Assembly (NCBI GenBank): GCA_036346355.1
Contig: CM070584.1
Coordinates: 54,147,097 to 54,211,096, forward strand
DNA: 64,000 nucleotides
Direction of reading: 5' to 3'
Source: Rhipidocladum racemiflorum
Taxonomy: Eukaryota; Streptophyta; Magnoliopsida; Poales; Poaceae
In this document: positions 42,801-53,262 of the stretch, one piece after another
Numbering within the stretch: position 1 is the first letter of the stretch
Layout of the letters: every line of letters starts with the position of its first letter
The notes under the pieces: model-generated
Told to the model about the DNA's origin: nothing
What the model saw: only the letters and a program-made list of their open reading frames with translations
The model's database searches: none
Translations under genes and position numbers: made by a program

Positions 42801-45800
42801 ACGGTGTGAAGGTCGACAAATACGGCATGACAACTGTGGATCTCACAGAAGTCGGCTATAGGCGCGAACCGTTTGTTCTCGCGAACGATGTGGCTCAGGT
42901 CTTCTATGTAATGGACATGTCAAGCAAACCTAAAAATCGAAAGGACAAGCAAAAGGTAATGCCAAAGCGACATGTAGTTCTCCATGGCAAACGACGGATT
43001 GTAGGAGTTGAGGACGTCACCGATGAGGAAGAGTATGGTCAGTTCGACGAGGTCCCTCCTTTTACAGTTGATGTTGAAATAAACGTCCTGCGGATGCTGA
43101 TGTCGATGCTCCTTACATACGCCACGATCATAAAGAAGGAACAATTGTAAAGACGAAGACTTAAGATGTACTACTTGTATACATTATGGTCGGAGAAACA
43201 TTCCTTGTACATTATTCCATATGATCATGTTGATATGTTGATGTTTAACATTGCTTGTACATATGATGTTTAAAAAATGAAACAATAAAATAGAAACACT
43301 TCAAAAAACATAAAAATCGCATACAAACACTTAAAAAAATAAAACCATCGAATACAAACACTTTTAAAAAAAGAAATACAAACACTTAAAAAAAGAAAGG
43401 AAAAAAAAAGAAATACAAGCACTTTTAAAAAAATTATTGTATACTTAAAACAATGCAGTGCCTTCTAAGGTTAACAAGAAATCTCATCTCCCCCTTGGCT
43501 AGCGCGGGCGCTTGAGTGCGGGCTTGTGCCCAAAGGTTGCGTGTTCGAGCCCCACTCGCGCCTGGCCTTTCTTTTTTAAACCCCACGCCCAGCGGTTCTT
43601 AGTACCAACCGCTTGTAGTGGGGTACTACTACAAGCGGTTCTTAGTACCAACCGCTTGTAGTGGGGTACTACTACAAGCGGTTCTTAGTACCAACCGCTT
43701 GTACAAGTACCACTACAAGCGGTTCGCAAGACCAACCGCTTGTAGAAATGGGTGAGCTGGTAGGCTACTTGCAGTCGGGGTCCTCTACAAGCGGTTGGTA
43801 TTACGAACCGCTTGTAGAAGTACCTCTACAAGCGGTTGGTGTTACGAACCGCTTGTAGAAGTGGGGTAACCTTTAAATTTTGAAGTCCCGAAGGCTCCGC
43901 ACCTTCAAATTTTCTAAGTCCCGCGCCAGAGCTACCCGTCGACCGCCACCACGCCGACGCCCTCACCACCGCTGGCCGACGCCTCCCACCCACCGCGCCG
44001 ACGCCCCAGGCCATCCACCGGAGGACCTAGGTAGTCGGCGAAATGCCCCTTCTCGCTTCGTCTGTATTGATGCCCGCAAGGTGTTCGGTGAAATGCTCAC
44101 AAGAAATGTTGTTGATCTGTTGATGTTGTAGTACATTTTTGTTGTATATATATTGTATATAAGTTTTCATGGCCACATTTATGTTGTATGTTGGAGTTTT
44201 CATGCTCTCTGTTGTAACTATTGTATATATATTGTAGGAAAAAACTAAAGAACGATATGCCGTTCTTGTCTAAAATAATGTCATATAGGTTGTGTCACCA
44301 TCCATTCACCTTTGATGATATTCACGGATAATATCACGGAACTTATCCGTGAGGCATAATGAAACTTATATGTGAAATATCATGAAACTTATCCATTAAA
44401 CCTAATGAAATTTATCTCATAAACATCATGAAACTTATCCGTGAAATCTAATGAAACTTATCTATGAAACCTAATGAAACTTATACATGGAATATCATGA
44501 AACTTATTTATGTTGTATGTTTGTTTGACAATATATAAGTATTCTATATATGATTTCATCCCACATTTATGTTGTATGTGTGTTTGACAATATATAAGTA
44601 TTCTATATATGATTTCATCCCATATTTATGTTGTATGTGTGTTTGACAATATATAAGTATTCTATATATGATTTCATCCCACATTTATGTTGTATGTGTG
44701 TTTGACAATATATAAGTATTCTATATATGATTTCATCCCATATTTATGTTGTATGTGTGTTTGACAATATATAAGTATTCTATATATGATTTCATCCCAC
44801 ATTTATGTTGTATGTGTGTTTGACAATATATAAGTATTCTATATATGATTTCATCCCACATTTATGTTGTATGTGTGTTTGACAATATATAAGTATTCTA
44901 TATATGATTTCATCCCACATTTATGTTGTATATATGTTTGAGAATATATAAGTATTTTATATATGATTACATGCCCACTTTAGATGGCGACACCAAGGCG
45001 TGGTGACCTGATTTCGACAATGAGGAAAATTTGATGTTTGAGACAATTGCGCTGGGTACCATCTTAGGCCTGGATGAGGTCATTAACACCGGCAAGCCAT
45101 TGTCGATGAGGCTGTTAACACCGGTGCCGGGCCAATGAGGTCGTTAACATTGGTATCAAGCGAGGATATCGCCGGCAAAACAGGTATACTCTTAACCATT
45201 ATGAAATCACCGTAAACATGTTAATTATTGTAACATGTGTTTGTGTATCCACCGGTACATCATCGGCCACCCAAATCGGAATTAACCGAGGACCTAACAA
45301 GAAGACTTCGACCAAGTATGTGATAACCGAGGTCGGCAACGACGGGAGTCTGGTAGCCCCACTGTCAACAATTGGCCCTTTCAACAATGCTTGCGGCTAC
45401 CACGTGAGGGATCACGTCCCAATCAGCATCCAGAAATGGACCGAAGTCCCTGCAGCCTACCAAGGAATTGCTGCGGAATGATATGAAGGAAACTTTCACT
45501 TTTCGGATGGGTACGAGCAGAAGGCCAAGGGATGGGCTTTGAAGAAGATGGCAACTTCCTTTCAAAGATGGAAGTCGTCCCTCACCCGCAAGTACATCGA
45601 CAGAGGAGAAAGGCCAGACTTCAATCAATTTCCTAAGCTGGCAGATCATTGGGAGGCTTTCGAGGAATTCAAGCTATCCGATGCAGGACAGGCCGCGAGA
45701 GAGAAAAACAAGGTGAATGCCCAGAAGAAAAAATACCACCACCATCTCGGCACCGGTGGTTACATTAAGGCTGCGAAGAAATGGGACAAGCGGGAAGAGG

Positions 45801-48800
45801 AACTTCGGCAGCAGGAGATTGTACCTGAAACTGAGGATTGGGAGCCCCGCCTGCGTAACTGGTTCTTGGCTCACGGGGGCCAACTTGCAGATGACGGTAG
45901 CTTGGTGATGGCACCGACAGTCCAAGAAGTTGGTCAAAGGATTGTACAAGCCATCGATCAATCTCGGTCAGGGTCCTTCATGACGGACAGGGAGAATGAC
46001 GAGCTAACATATGCCCTTCAAAACCCTGAGCACCCGGGACGGACACGAGGATTCGGAAAGATACCGTGGAGGCACGGATTTGCCAAAGACGCAAGCAGTT
46101 ACAGGAGCCGGGACAGAAGCAAGAGGAGAGATCAGGGTAGAGTGAGCCGTTTGGAGGACGAGCTTAGAGCTACAAAGGCTTCCATCCCTGATTTGATCGC
46201 GCAACAAGTGTCTGAAGCATTAACCCAATATCGCCTTCAGGAGGTAGTGTTCAAGGGGCGCCGACACCCGTGATCGACCCGAGCGCAAAAAGAGCGATTC
46301 TTGGCGTCCGCCGTGGCCCCGGCGTATGACCCGCAGTCCGTTATCCCGTGGGCGATATCAAGGTTCGCCGCCAAAGGCGAGCTACACATTGATATGCGTA
46401 ACTTTGTCCTACAAGGTGGCTTATGGCATGGCTTATCCGGTGGAGGCGGGCGACGTTCCACTTCACGCAGAGACCCTCCGGATACTCTAAGGTCACGGTG
46501 GAAGAGGTGGTGGGGGGCTTCGAAGATCTCTTGCTCGAGATTGCTGGGGGCGACGACATGACCAAGCTTGGACAGACCCGCCACGGCACATTCATCCTCT
46601 GGCGCAAAAAGTACATCATATTTCCAGCTGGTGTGGAGGTCACATCAACCGGAGAGGCCCCGCAGTTTGAGCCAGTTGCAGCATCAAGCACGCCTCCTCC
46701 ACATCGACAACCCACGACTCCTCCAATGTCGCCAGACGCAAAGCTTCTCCGGTGGTCCAGACACGCCTCCTCCACCTCCCGCTCCAAAGCATCGATGCTC
46801 CAAAGACTCTCCCGCTCCAAAGATCTCCGCCGAGGAAGAAGCTCCCTTCGAAGGAGGGATCCCGCAACGGCACCTCCTCCCACTAAGCTCGGCATCCGAC
46901 TGACAGAGAATATTGAAGGAACCGCCAAAGAGGCCATATGATCCGATCATGGAGGAGCTATCAATTACCGTGGAAGACGGATGTGGCTGGCAGCTTGCGC
47001 CAACGGCCAGCGCCCAACGTTAAAATAGATAAAAATTGTGAAGCACTTTCGGTCATGCGAACGGCGCCACCGCCTGTGACGACCGACTACGAAAGGACAA
47101 TAAGAAAGGCTACAAGGAAAAATACACGGGCTTAGTCGGCAAAGAAGAAGAAGAAAGTGGAAGATGAGCAGAGGCCGAGCAATTGAGGATCCAGGATTTC
47201 TTGAAGGAGGCAGGATCGGAATCAATAGACCAGGATCTTCCACCGGCACCAATCGATGGAAGTATGAGTTGGGCAAACCGCTAATTGATCCAAAAGATAT
47301 AAAAGATCTCCCAACCAAGATGCGTCAAATGCATGAATGTTATATGGAAAGGGCATCTAAAGGAGAGAAAATGTTCCACCTCATTTCTCAAGATATGCAT
47401 TTCTTCCGCGGGAGACAGACATAAATATGGCTGCAATTCGAGGACTTGTACCATGTGTACCAAACAGACGCCATCGACGTGTCCTTCATGTGCTGCTGGT
47501 GTCTGTAAGTTTTGATCTTCTAAGTTTACCGTTTGCTTCCTCTCGTACCACAAAATCGAAAATCTAATTAACTTAGTTATCCCTTCTTATGTAGAATGGA
47601 GATACAACGATGTAGAAGAGTGGGCATACAGAACGTTGGTTTCATCGACCTGCAGGTTGTCAACGAGAAAATCTGGTCATTCGAGCAAAGAAAGACCGCA
47701 ATTGAGGCATACATTTTGGCGTGCATTCTTGAAACAAAGACTACAAACCGCATATACTTCGCCCTTCAACTTCATGTACGTGTTCTCACAAACCTCTTGT
47801 TCTTGTATTTCTTAAGCCATTGATAGTACGACTAGTCGCTACGCGCTTCTTGGAATATACGAATAGGTTTCACTGGATCCTTCTAGTCATCGAGCTTGAC
47901 AACAGCAGGATTATAGTTCATGACTCAAGAAGGAATCCAATCAGCAAATACCAATGGTTCATTGACATCCTCAACAAGACATTTGCAAAGTTCGGAAGAA
48001 GCATAAAGGAGAATTCAAGAAAGAATTAAGTCATAGTGAGCACTCAGTGCACGCATTACAAAAACAATTATTAATATAAATGCACCATATCAGTTCTTCA
48101 TCCGATATTATGAAATTTCTCCTGTCAAGGTTAAACGCCAAACGGCCGAAACAACTTATGTGGCTACTACGTGTTCCACTATATTCAAAGTTTTATTCAT
48201 GCCGATACGCTGGAACATTATGCCGAGGTTCGTATATGCATGTCAATTTGTTAGCTACCACTTACATTTTAAGTAATCGTATGTGATCGGATATTTATAT
48301 ACTTCCCGCTTAATCAATTGTCACCAACATCGATGAGCATGTTAGCGTGCTCCGCCTCACCGAGTGCGGCGACCGCAAGAACAACTCATCGGCTTCATTG
48401 TCGACGAGGTTCTATCTCCAAATGGCGAAGTTCCACGTAAGGCTTGGTCCATCGTTGAACACACCTGAATCGATGACTTACATCGACGTCGACCAAGAAC
48501 TTGATCGACGATGCAAGAAGAACTGAGTTCGATAATCATTTTTTAATCATTCAAACTTGTAAACGTCGATAAGCGGTTTTTTTATCGAGCTAGCTTGTGA
48601 ACATGTGTATGAGTGAGCATATGTAATATATATTTAATTGCACAGAAAACTCCTACACTCATATTTCATTTTATGGTCAAAAACGATATACAAAAACACT
48701 GAAAGAACATATTCTATAATACATATAATTGAAAAATCTCTCCACAAGCGGTTGGTGACTCCAACCGCTTCTGGAGTGCTTGCTCTCCACAAGCGGTTGG

Positions 48801-51156
48801 TAACTCCAACCGCTTCGGGAGTGTGCTGTTCACAAGCGGTTCGTAACACGAACCGCTTGTGGAGGCCCCCATGTGGCGGCTCCACTGGCCTTCCTGGACA
48901 CCTTCCCAACCGCTTCTGCTGCCACAACACAAGCGGTTTGTGCAACCGCTTGTGATACCGGGCGGGTATCACACACGGTTGCTTAGAAGCGGTTATAAAA
49001 CCGCTTCTGAAAGGGGTTACGACCCGCTTGTAGTAGCCGGTTCTGTAGTAGTGAGTAAATTCATCTTTACTGTTCCAATAAAACCGTTTTATTTATTGGA
49101 ATACTTCATATAAGTTTAGTGTTCAAGGAAGATGAACTTTACTTCAGAAAATAACATCTTAACTATATCCGTGCATACTAACTTGCTCATCCTTGATGGC
49201 ATTGTACGGTTGTACCAAAGCACTTAAGACAAGAAAGATAACAAAAACTTGGACAAGCTGAAAGTAACATACACTGGCTGTTGGTAACATCGACTGTTTT
49301 GCATGCCTACAATATCCATACATCATCATAAATCCTGTGCTTCTAAAGGCTCGTCGGTTTTCATGACTTCAACTCATACGTTTATGGTGGGAAAAACCGC
49401 AGTTACCTCCATAAAATAGTGGATCTCGATAGCTAGAGCAACATATTTCCTAGTCAAATACTGGCCAACATTGTGTTTCACTCCTCATCCACAATGCAAA
49501 CTGCATGAGCAAACGATCACCCTAGCACGTACGCCTCCTTATTTTTGCCGTTATCTCGGGAATACGAGAGGCGGAAAAGGAAATAGCAATCAACAAGGCA
49601 GTACTAAATTCCAAACAATGAAACAATGTAGAAACGAAACCGCACAAGTAAAAATTACCAGTACCGTGGTGATATTGATACGTCTTGTCAAAGTACAACA
49701 ACCGAATCCGGCAAGAGATCTCTTAAGCACGAGCTCTAATAAAAGCCTTTTTTTACAAGAATTTTCACCATTGTGCAGTACCACTCTGGTAGCAACCAGC
49801 AGGCAGCTGAGCTAGCTAAGCGAGCCAGAGCAAGATTCTCTCTTTTGGCAAAGCCATCATCGATTCCAAGCAAGCTCGGTCACTCACTCACTCACTCACT
49901 CACCACAGCACAATCTCAAGTTCCACTTCCACCACCGAGAGCCTAGCTACTAAAGGCTAGTTAGCTAGAGAGAGATAGAGAGGGCAAAGGCTGGAGATGA
50001 GACGGCCGGATATATACAGAGAAAGAGGAAGAAGCCTTAGCTATACAATTACAACCTTGGACAAAACCCTACACATGCATCCTCCCAATGCTTTACTCCA
50101 CCCCTGGCCGCCCTCTGACACTCCTGCACCCCGTTTGCATGGACACGATTTGACCTCTCAAGGACACAAACACATGCATGCGCACGTGAATCCATTCAAA
50201 CGCTTCCTTCTTTTAGTACAAGCACCACAACGGAAACAGAAGCACTCTCAAAACCATTGTGCGGCACAACGCAATGCGACATCTAAAATGTGCAGTGGCA
50301 ACTTGTTACCACCGTGCATGATGCATCACGCACAAGAGTTGTGTACTTGTGTGCGCGCGCGAAATTGGGATGGGTGAAGGGCGATTGGTTTCGTTACCGG
50401 AGTGCGTGGTGGTGGCGGTGGCGGCCGGCGAGCTGCCGCCGCTGCAGAGGTTGCTGAGCTGCGTCTGGATGCTGCTGAGGAACGACGCGGCCTCGTCGAA
50501 CGGCCGCGACAGCTCCTCTTTGTACCGCACCAGCACCCCGCAGTACGACTCCTGGAATCACACGCACACACCCATGTGCGCATCAGCACATGTAATAACA
50601 AATCAGAAGCAAATCGTAAGGCAAATCTAGTTGCCGCCACAGAAACCACAAGATTAATTAGCGTATCTAGGTATAATACGACACTAATCGAAGAGAGAAC
50701 CATGAACTCGTCGAGCTCGGGATCGACGCCGATCACCCCGGCGCAGCCGCCGGCGCCGGCGCGCCTCTCCCTGCCGATCTCCTCCAGCAGCGACGCCACC
50801 TCCGGAGGCGCTCCCACCTGAAATCAAAAAACCACACCCATGTAGACGCATACACGTACGCACATATATACACATACTCTTTCTTGACCATATCGTCTCT
50901 GACCGACGTCTTTTCCTCGATTCTCAGCATGCACAACTCGCAAGATCTCACGTAGACATACCTTGCGGCATTCGATGTAGGCGGAGAGGAGGGAGGGGTA
51001 GCGCGGGTGGCTGACGATCTGCGCCTTCATGAGCTCCGTCAGATCCGATGATGGCGAGGACCCGCCGACGCCGACGCCGACGCCCACCCCGGACGCCTCG
51101 CTCGCCGCGCCGCCGACCCGCCAGATGCCCGGATGTATGCTGTACAGATCCTCCAT
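33875..51156 (-). CDS. OSH6: class I KNOX homeobox transcription factor, five exons
   Basis: Class I KNOX proteins keep shoot meristem cells undetermined and act as nuclear heterodimers with BELL proteins. Exons on the minus strand are 51156-50962, 50817-50701, 50551-50398, 34403-34153 and 34063-33875. All join in phase into 301 codons plus TGA. The protein starts MEDLYSIHPG. KNOX1 spans about residues 38-80 (LTELMKAQIVSHPRYPSLLS), KNOX2 about 98-145 (DPELDEFMESYCGVLVRYKE), and ELK about 188-209. The TALE homeodomain spans about 210-270, with PYP at 236-238 and WFINQRKRHW at 260-269. The end FDTGTIGP is shared by the OSH6/OSH71 pair. The Ser/Val/Gly-rich N-terminus and LSSIQTQLSNLCSG match my memory of OSH6 better than OSH71. 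All splice sites are GT-AG. Intron 3 is 15,994 bp and filled with transposable elements. Confidence 0.96.
34404..35850. other. KNOX intron 3, 3' portion
   Basis: AT-rich intron sequence next to exon 4. No element ends or coding segment could be supported. This part and 49054-50397 are the best candidates for the original intron, where conserved class I KNOX regulatory sequence would be expected. Confidence 0.45.
35851..36405 (-). repeat. 3' LTR of the truncated copia element
   Basis: The ends TGTTA and TAACA are inverted short repeats, as usual in LTRs, and the polypurine tract is adjacent. No partner LTR is present to date it. Confidence 0.7.
35851..37935 (-). mobile_element. 5'-truncated copia element in KNOX intron 3
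   Basis: A 555-bp LTR lies at 36405-35851 (TGTTAATTATGATG to GATTGTAACA), preceded by the purine tract GTGGAGAT at 36413-36406. Upstream on the same strand, about 37935-36880, are gag and protease remnants. These are a MKxILAQQ-like start, a CYLYDGEDHMTKDC zinc knuckle (about 37240-37200), WILDLSWYFHICSAREMF (the copia protease start) and KKDLISV-like text. Several stops and frame changes occur. Reverse transcriptase and integrase are missing, and no 5' LTR was found before 38760. It is transcribed in the same direction as the KNOX gene. Confidence 0.75.
37936..38759. other. KNOX intron 3 segment with a purine-rich tract
   Basis: The part 38090-38215 is G- and A-rich (GAGGGAGAGGAGGAAGG-like). 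The remainder is AT-rich. No gene is supported. Confidence 0.4.
38760..39021. repeat. Stowaway-like MITE (262 bp), second copy
   Basis: The left end CTCCATTTGTCAAAGTTTAT and the right end ATAAATTTGGTTGGAAGGAG are inverted, flanked by TA at 38758-38759 and 39022-39023. The interior (ATTACCCCTCATTACTATCA, ATATCTATTAGAGGT) matches the element at 32483-32735. Confidence 0.88.
39144..39400. repeat. 5' terminal and subterminal repeats of the CACTA element
   Basis: The terminal inverted repeat is followed by at least seven AAGCGGTT or AACCGCTT motifs, several arranged as palindromes, for example GAAGCGGTTCGTG facing GGAACCGCTTC. Such motifs bind the element-encoded protein in En/Spm. Confidence 0.9.
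39887..43164 (+). pseudogene. TNP2-type CACTA transposase, degenerate
   Basis: TNP2/TnpD-type proteins carry the transposase function of CACTA elements. An acceptor GTGTAG precedes the ATG at 39887, and the start RQWMYNAGRRSREFRDGMKE is the usual N-terminus. Family blocks then occur in changing frames: HACSNDCTLYRNEYADLVVC (about 40538), MMRWHEEERKEDGMLRHPAD (about 40753), CIYNIPPWSCMKRKYIMMP (about 40950) and GNDIDVY. Next are GHAPAWKKKSIFWDC, LLGYIDMYGKSKDTL and VHLVKEIGILGPVYLHNMFPF (split across 42070-42160). DYGPLKVPLFKCQWVKL and FVLANDVAQVFYVMDMSSKP mark the C-terminal DUF4216 part. The likely end, in the alternative frame, is TAA 43162-43164. More than ten stops or shifts are visible. 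Confidence 0.85.
43490..43570 (+). other. tRNA-like sequence inside the CACTA element
   Basis: TGGCTAGCGCGGGCG resembles an A box, and GTTCGAGCCCCAC about 45 bp later resembles a B box and T arm of the Lys-tRNA type. The acceptor stem does not pair well, so this is not called as a tRNA gene. It could be a decayed tRNA copy or part of a SINE. Confidence 0.35.
43590..43870. repeat. internal cluster of subterminal-type palindromes
   Basis: Six units of the form CTACAAGCGGTT, then a short middle, then AACCGCTTGTAG follow each other. The middle is TCTTAGTACC in the first three, TCGCAAGACC once, and GGTATTACG or GGTGTTACG in the last two. They match the subterminal motif of the element ends but lie 5 kb from either end, between the TNP2 and Ptta regions. 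Confidence 0.92.
44355..44510 (+). repeat. degenerate 25-27 bp tandem repeat
   Basis: AATGAAACTTATC-GTGAAA recurs about six times with small changes, just before the 59-bp array. Confidence 0.7.
44511..44970 (+). repeat. 59-bp tandem repeat, about eight copies
   Basis: The word TTTGACAATATATAAGTATT starts at 44524, 44583, 44642, 44701, 44760, 44819 and 44878, and a variant starts at 44937, so the period is exactly 59 bp. The copies are almost identical, which implies recent expansion. It precedes the Ptta coding region. Confidence 0.97.
45220..46273 (+). pseudogene. Ptta/En-Spm-type transposon protein region
   Basis: This region resembles the plant transposase Ptta/En/Spm family. Features are GYHVRDHVPISIQKWTEVPA (about 45390), a frame break by a stop at 45479-45481, then an open frame 45539-46273. 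That frame has FQRWKSSLTRKYIDRGERPD, HWEAFEEFKLSD, a Lys-rich stretch, and EEDWEPRLRNWFL-like and RSRDRSKRRDQGRVSRLEDE segments ending in a coiled coil. In related rice elements this region is continuous with an Ulp1-type protease, so it may be the first half of one gene whose second half is 46262-48530. Confidence 0.75.
46262..48530 (+). pseudogene. Ulp1-like (C48) cysteine protease region of the CACTA element
   Basis: Ulp1-type proteases remove SUMO in host cells; related copies are frequent cargo of plant CACTA and MULE elements. The frame at 46423-46620 has VTVEEVVGGFEDLLLEIAGG and FILWRKKYIIFP, the usual segment before the protease. A linker follows, then GKPLIDPKDIKDLPTKMRQM (about 47270) and DLYHVYQTDAIDVSFMCCW (about 47435) before an intron donor GTAAGT. 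Next is VGFIDLQVVNEK (about 47630), after a second possible intron FHWILLVIEL (47868 on) with DSRRNPISKYQWFIDILNKT, and NNLCGYYVFHYIQ (about 48150). The catalytic His, Asp and Cys positions are all still present. Stops interrupt the frame between them. Confidence 0.75.
48745..49053. repeat. 3' subterminal and terminal repeats of the CACTA element
   Basis: At least ten AAGCGGTT or AACCGCTT motifs, mostly as facing pairs with 8-10 bp between, end in the terminal repeat CCGGTTCTGTAGTAGTG. Confidence 0.92.
49054..50397. other. KNOX intron 3, 5' portion
   Basis: This stretch joins exon 3. It has a short (CTCA)n run near 49876-49903 and otherwise no element ends. It is probably largely original intron, with the donor GTAACG at 50397. 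Confidence 0.5.
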
Positions 51157-52910
51157 GTAGCAGTAGCGGCAGCAGCTAGCTCACCTACGCATCACAACTA
51201 TGCACACGACTGTGTGCGCACAAGTGGTAATCTGGTACCACTGTAGTTCTTGTGTTGTGCTGGGGTTCCAGGAAAGTCTAGATGGGAGGGGGGGCAGGAA
51301 GGCAGACGCTTATGGGGAATTTAGCAGCTGTTTGCACTGCAGCCGGAGAAACTGCAGGTGTAGGTGCAGCAGCTTGTGATGTTATCTGCAGGGGAAGACA
51401 TGGAGCTAGGACGGACGGGGAGGAGAGAGAGTTTGGGAAAGGTGGGTGGAATATTATATGTGGAAAAAAGGAAGGTTGGGAGGGGTGGTGAGGTATTTGA
51501 TTGCAATTTCCGGGGGGAGAGATGGAGAGGGCTGTGTCTTTATTGACATGTTAATTTGCAGGGTTGGACCTTTGTGGAAGCTGGTATTTGGAGGGATGCC
51601 CTATCTAGGATGGAGTTGATTTTGGCCTGAATTGAATATGGTTTTCTCCCATGGGTTTATCCCCTACGACTGATATTTTTTATAAATTTACCATTAGTTT
51701 TTCAATCATATAGTTTATAATAGGATATTGTAGAAATGTTTCATCCCATACCTAAATAGAGGGATTTTATTTTAAGAGAATCATTGAGGTTGGAACACAC
51801 CATGTTAGCAAGAAAGTTTCATAGTGAGAAAAATGCATCATAAATATATCATAATTATCGGATTTTGCGGATTGTAACGTCTCCCTTTATTAAAGAATTG
51901 TATCATCACAAGTACGGAGTACAAGACAACGGGGACATATCAATGAAAAAAAATCATCGTTTTGGTGAAAACCTGAATACATTTTGGTTTGAATGCCAAC
52001 AAGATAGTCCTTAGTTTAGCAAAAGTTTATTTAAATTTTCAAGTTCAAATGTAATTTATGTTCAGAGAAATGGAAAATAAATCCTAAGAAACTATAGGTC
52101 GAAATACAACTGAAAAATAAAAGGACAAAAGTTACAATCCATGAAAAAGTCAAAACTTTAAGGGCAATGCAATACTCCACGGACTGCCGCCTCAATATTA
52201 GTTTTGTGTTCGAACCAATATTGTTTTCATTTTAAAACTTTCACCAGAAAGGTGATTCCCACCAAGATAATATTCCTGAAAAAAATATGGACAAGATGAT
52301 GTTGGTGTTTAACATGTAAAATTATCTCTATTATATTATTACAACGATAGAAAAGAAAGCATCATGTTCATTTCTATATTAATTGAAGAAAAAAAAAGAA
52401 ACAAAAAAATCTACACCGCTAAGTTTAGTGGATCCACATTATAACGTGCAGATTAATCAGATATATATTGAATTGTTACAATTATATATATAAGAAATAC
52501 AGCTCTATTTCAATTATAAATATTGTCGTTGCATAATAAATATAAATCTATTTTCAAATAAAAGCATATGTGCTGTAAGTATCTAGCCATATTACGATTC
52601 GGATAGGTATTGAACCATGCGGTGCGTGCCAAGTAACATTCATTACTACCGGTTAGTAATAGTGTTTCAGTTTGTAATTTAAAATCTTTTTGACACTTGT
52701 GAATTTGTGATATCGTTGGAGCTAGTAAACATCCAATCATGCTATGGGAAAGCCTTTATTATACTTTTCCCTTTATAAAAGCAGTGCCTACTCTATTGAT
52801 AATAGCCAATAGCTGAGGTGCCATTGAGCATTTGCAAATTTCCATCAATACTTTCCAAAATTGACAAAACCGTACTACAAATAAATGAAGAGAATGGCTA
52901 AGTAACACTC
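51157..52910. other. upstream region of the KNOX gene
   Basis: Promoter and 5' leader of KNOX are expected in the first few hundred bases, which contain G/A-rich stretches around 51280-51540. The rest is AT-rich. I could not support a TATA box, another gene or an element. Confidence 0.4.
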
Positions 52911-53051
52911 GAATGTTTTTTTGGTTTGTGAGCACTCAACTTGGGGGCCTATAAAGAGGAGGGTGGTGGGGAGAGATGGCAAATTGATTGGATCAATGGA
53001 TCTAGATTCAAAGGCTACAAATTTGAGTGCTCACAAACTAAAAAAACATTC
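52911..53051. repeat. 141-bp hairpin with 29-bp arms
   Basis: The arms 52911-52939 and 53023-53051 pair over 29 bp with one mismatch. The core of the left arm is GGTTTGTGAGCACTCAA. The loop is 83 bp and contains TATAAAGAGGAGGG. It may be a small MITE; no clear target duplication was found. Confidence 0.8.
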
Positions 53052-53262
53052 AGATACTCTCTAGACACCCCCGTGAATGAACTAACCATGTCAAATAAGC
53101 TAGTTGTAACTCATGATATATGACGAGATTGTTGATGTCAGCAATCTAGAAAAACATGCAAGAAAAATTGTAGACCATTAAAACCACTTTAATTAAAAAG
53201 GAGAAGTACACATAATATATAGCAAGAGTCAAATTTGCGGAGTAATGCTACAAAGACGACAC

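Larger units (their letters stand above)
39144..49053 (+). mobile_element. CACTA (En/Spm) element, 9.9 kb, with complete ends
   Basis: It starts CACTACTACAGAACCGG and ends with the exact inverse CCGGTTCTGTAGTAGTG. AGT occurs on both sides (39141-39143 and 49054-49056), the 3-bp target duplication of CACTA elements. Subterminal arrays of AAGCGGTT/AACCGCTT palindromes occupy 39168-39400 and 48745-49020. Inside, on the plus strand, are a TNP2-type transposase region, a Ptta/En-Spm region and an Ulp1-like protease region. The first has many stops, so the copy is inferred to be inactive on its own. It lies in KNOX intron 3, antisense to KNOX. Confidence 0.95.

Noticed and set aside
44511..44970. 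Regular repeats that might suggest a CRISPR array
   Set aside because: The units are head-to-tail copies without unique spacers, and the window is plant nuclear DNA; it is a plain tandem repeat.
46341..46937. 198-residue minus-strand frame in the CACTA element
   Set aside because: Antisense of the Ptta/Ulp1 region; no recognisable domain.
50402..50821. 139-residue plus-strand frame over KNOX exons 2 and 3
   Set aside because: Antisense to exons that join in phase into a clear KNOX protein.
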